21,762 nt of DNA from a virus. Below the pieces are notes generated by a model, which searched no databases, was not told the DNA's origin, and saw only the letters and a list, made by a program, of their open reading frames with translations. Positions 1 through 6,866 of this stretch are shown here, in pieces (the first letter of the stretch is position 1; each line of letters begins with the position of its first letter). The translations under genes and the position numbers were made by a program. The stretch is from IMG/VR virus record IMGVR_UViG_3300031659_000120, positions 1 through 21,762 of that record, one strand, 5' to 3'.

Positions 1-1384
1 CTTCTAACCATTTTTTGTAAACAGCTTCATCTTCTATATTTTCAGGAACTGGGTATTTAAGGTCTCTTGCTATATCAATGTAACGAGCTTTTTTTTCTTC
101 AGGAGTCATCCCAAAGTCTTCGTTTACAGTCTGAACTACTTTGTAAAACCCATCAACACCAGCACCGTAAAGACTTGCAAGAACATCACTAACACCAGGA
201 CCAACAAAAGTGTTAATTAAGCCTCCAACATATGTACTATCATCAGCTTCTTTCATGTCGATATAATTTCCGACAGTTGAGTCAACTACTGTTTTAAGTT
301 TTTTGTATTCGTTAAAACTGTTTCCTAACCCATTCTTTGTTTGTTGTAATCTTTTTCCAGCTGCTAAAGAATTTTGATATGCTAACTGCCATTCAGGTGT
401 TGCTTGTACTTCTGGGCTTTGTCCCATTAATGCATCCATTTCATACTCTTGTGTAGTCTGAGCTTCTAAGTAAACATTGTATCTTGTATTAAGCGCTCTG
501 GCTTTATTTTCAACTTCAGCTATGTCTGATTTAGTTCCTTCAAGACTAAAGTATTTTTTTCTATTTCTATCATATCCAGTAGTTAGTTCTGCCATTTTAT
601 TGTCAGTCCTTCTATTGGCTTTTAAAAATTCTCTTAATTCTGAAGCTGCTGCTTTTTCAGTACCAAAAAGATCTCCTGTTAAATCTCCTAATACTGAATC
701 TAAATTAACAGTAATGCTTTTACTGGGATCATCTTTAGATGTAACAGTCATTCCATCAAACCCATCAAACATACTACCACCTTGCTCAAAATCAAATCCG
801 TAATCTTCAAAATGATATTTCATTCTGTTAACCACTTCAGACTCTTCTCTGTCAACTAAATCAGCTGTAACATAAGCTAATGATTTATCAAACTGTGAGT
901 CTGTTGAATCGTAAGTAATTGTGTTAGCATTAATGTCTTTACCTTGCTCACGAGGATCGTAAGCAGGGTACTCGGTAACCATGTTAGGATCAATGCTGGA
1001 GTCGTATGCATCAAATTCTTCTTTTGTAACTTCTTTACCGTTAATTGAATAAGGAAAAACAGGTTTATCTTCCAACGAAGGATCAACTATGGTAGAAACC
1101 ACAGAAGTATCTACGACCTCTGGAGTTTCGGTAGTAGAATCCGTAATAACCTCCTCCACATTTGATGGAGAAGTTTCGATTGGATTTTTTTTTTCTAATG
1201 CAGTAAAATATTCAACATTAAACCTTTCCGCATCTAAATCTGTTAACTTTTCATCTCTTAAATAAGAATATAGCTCAGTATTTTTAGCAGTTCCTGCCGC
1301 ATACTCAACTTTAAATTGTTCAGCAGATAAATCTGTTAACCCTTCTTCCTTTAAATAATTGTATAACTCTGTAAACTTATCCAT
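1..1384 (-). CDS. N-terminal part of a large putative internal virion / ejected protein (runs off the left edge)
   Basis: An open frame of 461 codons begins at ATG 1384-1382 and is still open at base 1, so only the N-terminus is present. The ATG overlaps the stop codon of the upstream gene as TAATG, which suggests translational coupling and fixes the start. Residues 5-28 and 36-59 form a tandem repeat of period 31 (TELYxYLxxExLTDLxAExF), followed by an acidic, Thr/Ser/Val-rich linker (about 65-105) and then a long hydrophilic, probably helical region. There is a weakly hydrophobic Gly-rich patch near residues 395-425. No enzyme motif is visible in this part. Its place behind two putative cargo proteins suggests a large protein packaged in the capsid and ejected with the DNA, as in crAss-like and T7-like podoviruses; this is inference. 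The missing C-terminus could carry a peptidoglycan-cleaving or other domain. Confidence 0.7.
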   Translation of the reverse strand, partial: MDKFTELYNYLKEEGLTDLSAEQFKVEYAAGTAKNTELYSYLRDEKLTDLDAERFNVEYFTALEKKNPIETSPSNVEEVITDSTTETPEVVDTSVVSTIVDPSLEDKPVFPYSINGKEVTKEEFDAYDSSIDPNMVTEYPAYDPREQGKDINANTITYDSTDSQFDKSLAYVTADLVDREESEVVNRMKYHFEDYGFDFEQGGSMFDGFDGMTVTSKDDPSKSITVNLDSVLGDLTGDLFGTEKAAASELREFLKANRRTDNKMAELTTGYDRNRKKYFSLEGTKSDIAEVENKARALNTRYNVYLEAQTTQEYEMDALMGQSPEVQATPEWQLAYQNSLAAGKRLQQTKNGLGNSFNEYKKLKTVVDSTVGNYIDMKEADDSTYVGGLINTFVGPGVSDVLASLYGAGVDGFYKVVQTVNEDFGMTPEEKKARYIDIARDLKYPVPENIEDEAVYKKWLE

Positions 1385-3645
1385 TAATTAAATTTCTTAT
1401 TGGTTTTTCTTGTTCCTTTTCTATTTCTATTCTGACGAATTTCGTTTTCTTTTTGCGTAACTGTAACTGCTGCATCACGTAGCATTCCAGTTGCATCTAT
1501 CGTTGAAGTTCTACTACCCACGTCATCACTCATTTGAATTGGTGGTAACTCAACCTCGTTATTGTTTTTATCTCTATAGGTTATAATCACTTGATTATTA
1601 TTGTCATCCCATTTTAATTTAGCACCACTTTTTAATTCTTTAGGTAAGAAATTTGTAAAAACTTCAGAAAAAGCAGTTTGTACTTCTTTTTGAGTATCTG
1701 AATTCCCTAAATTAGGGCCTAATTTATCGTCCATATATACAGTTGGTGAAACCATAGTTGCAGTTGTTCCTGCACCCATTATCATATTTTGCTGAGAAGC
1801 TGATGACACTGCTGGATAAGGAGCTAATGAGGCATATTTACTTGCATCACCACCATTAAGAATTTCTCTTTCCATAGCTTTTAATTCATCCGCAGTTACG
1901 TTTTTACCTTGTGATTCAATTTCAGCTTTTAATTTTAAAGCATATGCTGCTGTTTCTTTTTCAAAAGCTTCTGCATTTAAATTAATTTCACTATTAGTTG
2001 GTTTCCCACCCTTACCAGTACCAGTAGTCAATTCTTTAAGTTCAGGAGGTTTACCTACTGCTTTTACAGCTCTTTCATTAGCAATAAAGCTTCTGTCTTC
2101 TTCATCTGTAGATCCCCTTGTAGTACTTCTAAATCCTCCACCTGGCTCTTTGTCGTACATATCAGCCGCATATTTAAATGAGTCATCATCTTGATCAGTG
2201 ACGTATCTCCATAGCTCTTGAGACATTACTCTTGCATTTTTAGGAACACCATTCTTATCAAATCTATTTATTGGCTCAACTCTACCATCTTGGTAAGTTA
2301 TAAGAATTTCATCACCATCTCTTATAATATTATCAATTCGTTTTGCTGGATCTGTTTGGTCTTTATTTAATGCAACAATACGATCATTAGCCTCTGCATC
2401 AAATTTACTTGCGTCATCTGAAACCAATGTATTAACACCATCCATAAACGCAATAAGCTTTCTATCTTGTTTTTTTCCAGCCAAAGTAGCAGCACTTGGA
2501 TCTTTTTTCTGTTGTGGTGTTGCTCCTTGAGTCATTTTTACAATGTGATCAACTTGAGATTCAACAGCTCTGTCTGCAATCTTACGAGCTGCTGATTGTT
2601 GAGCTGTATTCATTTCAGGAATCGGTTGACCTGAACTCATGTCAACTTTAATCATGAATTTTGTGTCTACATTTGGATGATCTTTTTTAAATTGACTCTC
2701 TGTCTGAGCAAAGTAATAACCATTACCAGTTGTCAATATCTCTGCCGCACTTAAATTTGATGCATCATTAACACCAACCATAGCATTTATTTGATCTTTT
2801 TTCCACATGTCGTAAGTAATGGTTTTCCCATTCTCATCTTTACCAAATTCTCCTAATTGCCTAAAATCCTCAATAGTCGTAATGTTACCACCACCACCAA
2901 GAGCAGTTAATCTTTCACGTTCAGAAGTTATAATCGAAGCAATATTAGCTGTTTGTGTTTTTGCTAAATCATTTACATCAACACCAGCATTTTTATACTT
3001 CATGAAATCCATCATAGTATTTGGATTCTGGTAATCTTGTTTTTGAGTTTCGTAATCTGGCATTACATCATATAGTCCAGTTTTTGCATTTTGCCCCATT
3101 GTCACTAACTGCATTTTACCGTTAGTAGGGTTGGTCCATAGTTTTTTGTTTTTTAAATTACCTAAAGCTTCTGTCTGTAAATTAGTAAAAGTCTCTAAAT
3201 TACCTGACGATATATTTGGATCTTCAAGTCTGGTTCGAGCTTCAACAGCCCAAGCATCCCAGCCTTTTACAGCTGTACTTAAACTTTTATACCCATTTTT
3301 TTGTTGTTGCATAAACAACATATTGTCTTTTGGGCTAATTAGACCACGTTTCATTAAATTGTTTTGTGTCATAACTGCCTCAACAGACATACCAGATCCA
3401 TTTATTAATAAAGAAGCGGCATCTTGAGTGCCTGTCTCTGGAACTTGACTAAGTTGTTCAATGGCATCTTGGGTAGATTTTTCAATAGCAGCTTTTTTGG
3501 CTTCTCTTTCATCTCGAATTGTTTCAAGCCCCTTAACTAATTGTCCTGATATTTCATTCCAATTAACTTGCGTACTATCTACACTTCTTTGTGCGTAAAC
3601 TGAATATTTATTAGCCCCTGAAGGTCTTGATTTATCTTCTGCCAT
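1384..3645 (-). CDS. Putative internal virion (cargo/ejection) protein, 753 aa
   Basis: This complete 753-residue frame starts nine bases after the 297-residue gene and ends in a TAATG overlap with the next gene. The protein is hydrophilic, rich in Asn, Gln, Lys and Asp, mostly predicted helical by eye, and has no signal peptide or membrane segment. The N-terminal 100 residues (SGANKYSVYAQRS, then a charged EREAKKAAIEK helix and QNNLMKRGLISP) have the look of a protein common in uncultured marine phages at this position. A Gly-rich stretch (LTALGGGGNITT) lies about one third in, and the C-terminus is strongly basic (NRNRKGTRKTNKKFN). No catalytic motif is visible. By position after the tail genes and next to a gp14-like protein I infer an internal virion protein delivered into the host; the exact role is unknown. 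It could alternatively be a tail-associated structural protein. Confidence 0.72.
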   Translation of the reverse strand: MAEDKSRPSGANKYSVYAQRSVDSTQVNWNEISGQLVKGLETIRDEREAKKAAIEKSTQDAIEQLSQVPETGTQDAASLLINGSGMSVEAVMTQNNLMKRGLISPKDNMLFMQQQKNGYKSLSTAVKGWDAWAVEARTRLEDPNISSGNLETFTNLQTEALGNLKNKKLWTNPTNGKMQLVTMGQNAKTGLYDVMPDYETQKQDYQNPNTMMDFMKYKNAGVDVNDLAKTQTANIASIITSERERLTALGGGGNITTIEDFRQLGEFGKDENGKTITYDMWKKDQINAMVGVNDASNLSAAEILTTGNGYYFAQTESQFKKDHPNVDTKFMIKVDMSSGQPIPEMNTAQQSAARKIADRAVESQVDHIVKMTQGATPQQKKDPSAATLAGKKQDRKLIAFMDGVNTLVSDDASKFDAEANDRIVALNKDQTDPAKRIDNIIRDGDEILITYQDGRVEPINRFDKNGVPKNARVMSQELWRYVTDQDDDSFKYAADMYDKEPGGGFRSTTRGSTDEEDRSFIANERAVKAVGKPPELKELTTGTGKGGKPTNSEINLNAEAFEKETAAYALKLKAEIESQGKNVTADELKAMEREILNGGDASKYASLAPYPAVSSASQQNMIMGAGTTATMVSPTVYMDDKLGPNLGNSDTQKEVQTAFSEVFTNFLPKELKSGAKLKWDDNNNQVIITYRDKNNNEVELPPIQMSDDVGSRTSTIDATGMLRDAAVTVTQKENEIRQNRNRKGTRKTNKKFN

Positions 3646-3654
3646 GGTATTTTT

Positions 3655-4548
3655 TTAAGGTGTATCGAATTGAGCATAAAATGCAGCATTATATGTTCCA
3701 GCTTTAGCTAAGTCTTTAAGTTGTTTTTTAGAATATCTTTTTGTAAGCCTATCCCTCATAAAATTAGTACCCATCGGAGTAGAAGTGGTAGGTGCAAATT
3801 TTGCCGCTTCTGTTGCATTATAGTCTGGATTTGCAATTTGATTTCCTTTTCCATCATCTATCGTTTGTTGACTAAACTTTGCATAAGCTGCTTTTCCTTC
3901 TACTGTTATACCATTTGGATTAACAATAGTGTCTTGAGTCAGCTTTGAGTCTAATTGATCTAAAACACTTTGAGCTGCCTTATCCTTACCACTTGCTGTA
4001 TACAACGGTACAGCTGAAGCAGCTGAACCAACAGCTGAACCAACAGAGGAAACACCTTGAATCATAGCTGCTGCTGATGCTTCTTGAGCATCTCTTGATA
4101 TCATTTGTTGATCCGTTGCCGCACCAACTTTCATATCTTTAATATCTTGGTTAATGTCTGACTTTTCTTGAGTTTGTAATTTTTCTAAATCATATAACTC
4201 TTTACCCATTGCAATTCGAGTGCCTTCATTTGATGCAGTTGCTCCTTGACCAACCCTTGCAACACCAGCCGCTAAATTACGAGAATCACCTTCTTGTAAA
4301 GCTTGTATACCTTGTTGTTGAACTTGTAAGTTCTGATCATACTCTCTACCGTAAGCATCTAAAGGAACATTAAGTTGACCAAAATATTGGATTTCGGCTT
4401 TTCTTTCAGCTTCTTCCATAAGTTTTTTACTTGCTGCTGACGCTTTTTCTCCAGCTTTTTTAGATTTTGCTGCTTGAGCAAAACTCATTCCTGCCGAAGT
4501 AGCACTTATTGCTACTGCTGTTGCTGCTATTGCTGTTGCTAATGCCAT
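3655..4548 (-). CDS. Putative inner-core / ejection protein, gp14-like, 297 aa
   Basis: The protein opens with a hydrophobic Ala-rich segment (residues about 2-27, ATAIAATAVAISATSAGMSF) followed directly by a basic, Ala/Lys-rich helix (KSKKAGEKASAASKK). A long Gln/Ala-rich helical region covers about 50-155. A second Ala/Gly/Ser-rich apolar segment (about 160-183, MIQGVSSVGSAVGSAASAV) precedes a hydrophilic C-terminus. One or two small-residue apolar helices joined to a long helical body are typical of podovirus ejection proteins such as T7 gp14, which form a channel across the host envelope; that comparison is architectural only. ATG 4548 lies one base after the GNAT stop codon, so start and coupling are well defined. 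Together with the next two genes it seems to form an ejection-protein cassette. Confidence 0.7.
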   Translation of the reverse strand: MALATAIAATAVAISATSAGMSFAQAAKSKKAGEKASAASKKLMEEAERKAEIQYFGQLNVPLDAYGREYDQNLQVQQQGIQALQEGDSRNLAAGVARVGQGATASNEGTRIAMGKELYDLEKLQTQEKSDINQDIKDMKVGAATDQQMISRDAQEASAAAMIQGVSSVGSAVGSAASAVPLYTASGKDKAAQSVLDQLDSKLTQDTIVNPNGITVEGKAAYAKFSQQTIDDGKGNQIANPDYNATEAAKFAPTTSTPMGTNFMRDRLTKRYSKKQLKDLAKAGTYNAAFYAQFDTP

Positions 4549-4549
4549 T

Positions 4550-4957
4550 TTATAATCTTTTTATTATTTCATAAGATGCTTTTGCATCTACGTGGTATCC
4601 CAGTTTTTTATGAGTATCCATTAAATGTTTGTTTCTTCCTATACTAAATATATATTTTTTATCAGCAGCTTTTACATACTCTTCACAAGTTAAAATTAAA
4701 AACTCAATAGCATCCTGTCTGTCATCATCTTTATAAGAAGGATTAGAAACAATCCATTCTAATAAAACCCCTTCAGAATTAGTAAAATACATAAAACCTG
4801 CTACAATAGGTACGTTGTTTTTTTCTACTATAAAACCACCTGTACCATTATCTGGTAAAAAATCTTTAGGTGGTGGTTTCCAACCTGGCCATTTATCCCA
4901 CCAAGACGTAAGTGTATCCCAATCCTTGTTTTCAAGTCTTCGTATCTCTAATTCCAT
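4550..4957 (-). CDS. GNAT-fold protein (N-acetyltransferase-like), 135 aa
   Basis: This compact 135-residue protein fits the GNAT fold. An N-terminal strand and helix (MELEIRRLENKDWDTLTSWW) come first, then a central beta-sheet (GGFIVEKNNVPIVAGFMYF, then GVLLEWIVSNPSY) and a C-terminal motif-B-like segment (GRNKHLMDTHKKLGYHV) like the N-x-A-x-x-LYEKLGF end of GNAT enzymes. The acyl-CoA pyrophosphate-binding loop, normally R/Q-x-x-G-x-G/A after the motif A strand, is replaced by KDDDRQDAI with no glycine. The protein may therefore bind CoA weakly or be a non-catalytic structural derivative. Similar small GNAT-like genes sit among virion genes in uncultured marine phages (from memory). The gene has its own -7 promoter element 17 bases before the ATG and starts the cargo-protein unit. 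Substrate unknown. Confidence 0.72.
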   Translation of the reverse strand: MELEIRRLENKDWDTLTSWWDKWPGWKPPPKDFLPDNGTGGFIVEKNNVPIVAGFMYFTNSEGVLLEWIVSNPSYKDDDRQDAIEFLILTCEEYVKAADKKYIFSIGRNKHLMDTHKKLGYHVDAKASYEIIKRL

Positions 4958-4974
4958 TTAATATGATTTAGAAA

Positions 4975-4982
4975 CAAAGATA
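4975..4982 (-). promoter_or_regulatory. Bacteroidota-type -7 promoter element before the GNAT gene
   Basis: On the minus strand the gap holds TATCTTTG followed by T, matching the Bacteroidota -7 consensus TAnnTTTG, 17 bases before ATG 4957. No clear -33 TTG/TTTG was seen about 19 bases further upstream. This would drive the GNAT and ejection-protein genes separately from the tail genes. Confidence 0.6.
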
Positions 4983-4990
4983 GTAAAATT

Positions 4991-5809
4991 CTATGGATAA
5001 CTTTTCATCACACTACTGCCTACCGCAAATAGTTCAACCGCAGATGTGGAGTTGTTTTCTAACTTAAATTCTAAGTAATATCCTCTTGCTCCATGAGACT
5101 CTGCAACCGCATTTTTTATAAACATAATAAACTGTCCAACTGTTGGAACTGTGCTTCCTCCTGAAGAAGCATCTACAGTAATACTTGTACTTGATTTTGC
5201 AGTAATTTCTCCTATTAGAAAAGGCTCTGTAGTTGCAACACCAGCCGCTAAAGTAGCTCCGTATGCTGCATCTCCAATATTTAATATTGATCCAATAGGG
5301 GTTGCGAAAACAATTATAGTTCCGTTGGATGGTCCACTTACTCCTGTACATGCACCAATACCATTAGCCGAACGCATTTGCCAATTTACAGTGCCAGCAT
5401 TTGTTCTAAGGTAACTAAAAAATTCGCCCTCTTTTTCTACAAAATAAGTTTCCAACATTGATCCTGGAGTTCCATCCGTTAAATCAGAAAGCAATCTTGT
5501 ACACTCCCATCTTGCTTCATTACTATCAACATTTGTTGTAGTTGCTTCGTATGATAATGTTTTAAATAATTTAATACTTAAAGTAGGTTCTGGATTAAAT
5601 ACACTCGTTATAGTAGAACTATAATTTATTCCATAATATTGGTTACGAATATTTCCTGTATTATGCCTCCATATGTTACCACCTTTAAAACTATAAAAAA
5701 AACTATTCATACCTATCATAAAGTCAGGAATAAAAGAATAAAACGAAGGCCATCCTTTAGATGATTCGCTATATGATAATGAGTATTCTGACGTACATTT
5801 TGTTGCCAT
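4991..5809 (-). CDS. Tail-surface structural protein with WPSFYSF-type motif, 272 aa
   Basis: The N-terminus carries a distinctive phage structural motif: SKGWPSFYSFIPDFMIGMN (residues 17-35), then FFYSFKGGNIWRHNTGNIRN and YYG to about residue 60. As I recall, this block occurs in virion proteins of crAss-like and marine phages and at the end of some stabilization proteins, so it may be a detached C-terminal domain of the muzzle. Residues about 160-233 form a beta-rich, Gly/Ser/Thr-rich module (GEITAKSSTSITVDASSGG, GQFIMFIKN), and the last 40 residues (RGYYLEFKLENNSTSAVELF) close with a beta segment ending in SYP. There is no enzyme motif. The start ATG 5809 follows an A-rich AAAT repeat, with no Shine-Dalgarno sequence. 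The likely role is an outer tail or tail-needle/fiber-attachment protein; this is inference. Confidence 0.68.
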   Translation of the reverse strand: MATKCTSEYSLSYSESSKGWPSFYSFIPDFMIGMNSFFYSFKGGNIWRHNTGNIRNQYYGINYSSTITSVFNPEPTLSIKLFKTLSYEATTTNVDSNEARWECTRLLSDLTDGTPGSMLETYFVEKEGEFFSYLRTNAGTVNWQMRSANGIGACTGVSGPSNGTIIVFATPIGSILNIGDAAYGATLAAGVATTEPFLIGEITAKSSTSITVDASSGGSTVPTVGQFIMFIKNAVAESHGARGYYLEFKLENNSTSAVELFAVGSSVMKSYP

Positions 5810-5831
5810 ATTTTTATTTATTTATTTATTA
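5810..5831 (-). repeat. AAAT tetranucleotide run before ATG 5809
   Basis: Between the TAA of the 340-residue gene and ATG 5809 the minus strand reads about four consecutive TAAA units ending in AAATATG. It gives stop codons in all three frames and supplies the A-rich upstream context that Bacteroidota use in place of a Shine-Dalgarno sequence. Confidence 0.6.
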
Positions 5832-6851
5832 TATACATGGTCCAGAAGAAACAACAACTCCGTTTCGTACTCCAAGTGCGGTTGTTCCTCCTATTATAAA
5901 ATATTTAATAGTTGCAGCGTCACCTAAGTATGTTGATCCATTAGCATCACTAAAAACAAAGTTACCTACTTCTGGAACTGTATTAGTTCTAATGCTATAA
6001 GGAACAGAAGTTCCTGTTGCATTTTGAATAAAATAATAAGTTTGTGTAGCGGCAGCACAAGTAGCTGCATTTTCTGGAGTTGAAGCTTGAAAACTCGGTA
6101 ATGCTATAGGACAATCTACCTCCCAATTAAATGCAGTTCCACATAATGGTGCAAATATTTTTAAGTTTAAGGTCGTTGGTGTTACAGATGTTTTTGGAAC
6201 AACCATAGTAAATACAGGAGAATTAGGATCTGAAGCATAACCTATAGCATTAGAAGCAACTGTTACATTTTGAGTTGTTCCTTGATCCACGTATGTACCA
6301 GACACTAAAGAAAAATCAGTTGGAGAAGTACCTTGAGTTGGACAAGATCCAGCACTATCGTAAGGACTGTTACTTAATAAGTTTGCATTTCGATTACCTA
6401 CATATGTAGGAAGTGATGTCCCCTGGTTTCCAATTCCAGCATAGTCAACTTGAGTATTAGATCCATCAACTAACGATACTCCATTGTGGTTATCTGCTGC
6501 TGTTAATCTATTATATCCAACACCATTTAATGTAGCAATAATACCATCTGGGACTGAGATACCCATAAAACAGCGTATTACTACCGCTCCTAAATCATTT
6601 GCTAAATCAATATTAGCATCAAAAACTCCATTTTGATTACCGATAGATGCAGAAAGTCCTGATCCACATGGAACTAAACATGATCCACATGGTTGAGCGT
6701 TAAGCAATATACCATTTAGTTGTTGTCTTATAATTCCTCCTTGTGAATAATATCCATCTGAAGCAAGGGTAGTTAATCCTGAATCTGTATACAAAGCCGA
6801 AGCTTGTGAAAAATTTAATCCATCAAAACAATATGTTCCTAATGCTGCCAT
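5829..6851 (-). CDS. Tail-tip / putative receptor-binding surface protein with Cys-ended modules, 340 aa
   Basis: This is a Gly/Ser/Thr/Asn-rich, beta-rich protein without enzyme motifs. Residues 7-62 hold a module reading FSQASALYTDSGLTTLASD, GYYSQGGIIRQQ, NGILL and then a cysteine cluster CGSCLVPC. Residues 264-340 hold a related module: TYYFIQNATG, VGNFVFSDANGSTYLGD, NGVVVSSGPC. A similar module ends the preceding 1601-residue protein. Such TYY...DGYY...NGVV...C units are, from memory, common in tail proteins of phages of Bacteroidota. The middle (about 70-260) is low-complexity beta sequence with several scattered cysteines. The small-residue composition and place between the muzzle and another surface protein suggest a fiber, tip or receptor-binding role, which is inference. 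The start is supported by an AAAT run just upstream. Confidence 0.68.
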   Translation of the reverse strand: MAALGTYCFDGLNFSQASALYTDSGLTTLASDGYYSQGGIIRQQLNGILLNAQPCGSCLVPCGSGLSASIGNQNGVFDANIDLANDLGAVVIRCFMGISVPDGIIATLNGVGYNRLTAADNHNGVSLVDGSNTQVDYAGIGNQGTSLPTYVGNRNANLLSNSPYDSAGSCPTQGTSPTDFSLVSGTYVDQGTTQNVTVASNAIGYASDPNSPVFTMVVPKTSVTPTTLNLKIFAPLCGTAFNWEVDCPIALPSFQASTPENAATCAAATQTYYFIQNATGTSVPYSIRTNTVPEVGNFVFSDANGSTYLGDAATIKYFIIGGTTALGVRNGVVVSSGPCI

Positions 6852-6866
6852 TTATTTATTTATTTA
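6851..6866 (-). repeat. AAAT tetranucleotide run before ATG 6851
   Basis: The TAA of the muzzle gene runs straight into ATAAATAAATAA and then ATG of the next gene: about four TAAA units. The arrangement is the same as before ATG 5809, one gene further on. It acts as an all-frame stop and an A-rich initiation context. Confidence 0.6.

Noticed and set aside
477-803. Plus-strand frame of 108 codons
   Set aside because: It lies antisense to the 461-codon frame that starts at 1384 and has low-complexity Ser/Leu/Pro composition typical of a shadow frame.
877-1086. Minus-strand 69-codon frame
   Set aside because: It overlaps the left-edge gene in another frame on the same strand; the long continuous frame is better supported.
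2819-3427. Plus-strand frames inside the 753-residue gene
   Set aside because: Antisense shadows with no start context and no coding neighbours on that strand.
4550-4957. Reading the GNAT-like gene as a host-protein acetyltransferase or antibiotic resistance enzyme
   Set aside because: The CoA loop is degenerate and the gene sits among virion genes; no evidence for either role.
5064-5351. Minus-strand 95-codon Cys/Tyr/Arg-rich frame
   Set aside because: Out-of-frame shadow of the 272-residue gene; its composition is unlike a folded protein.
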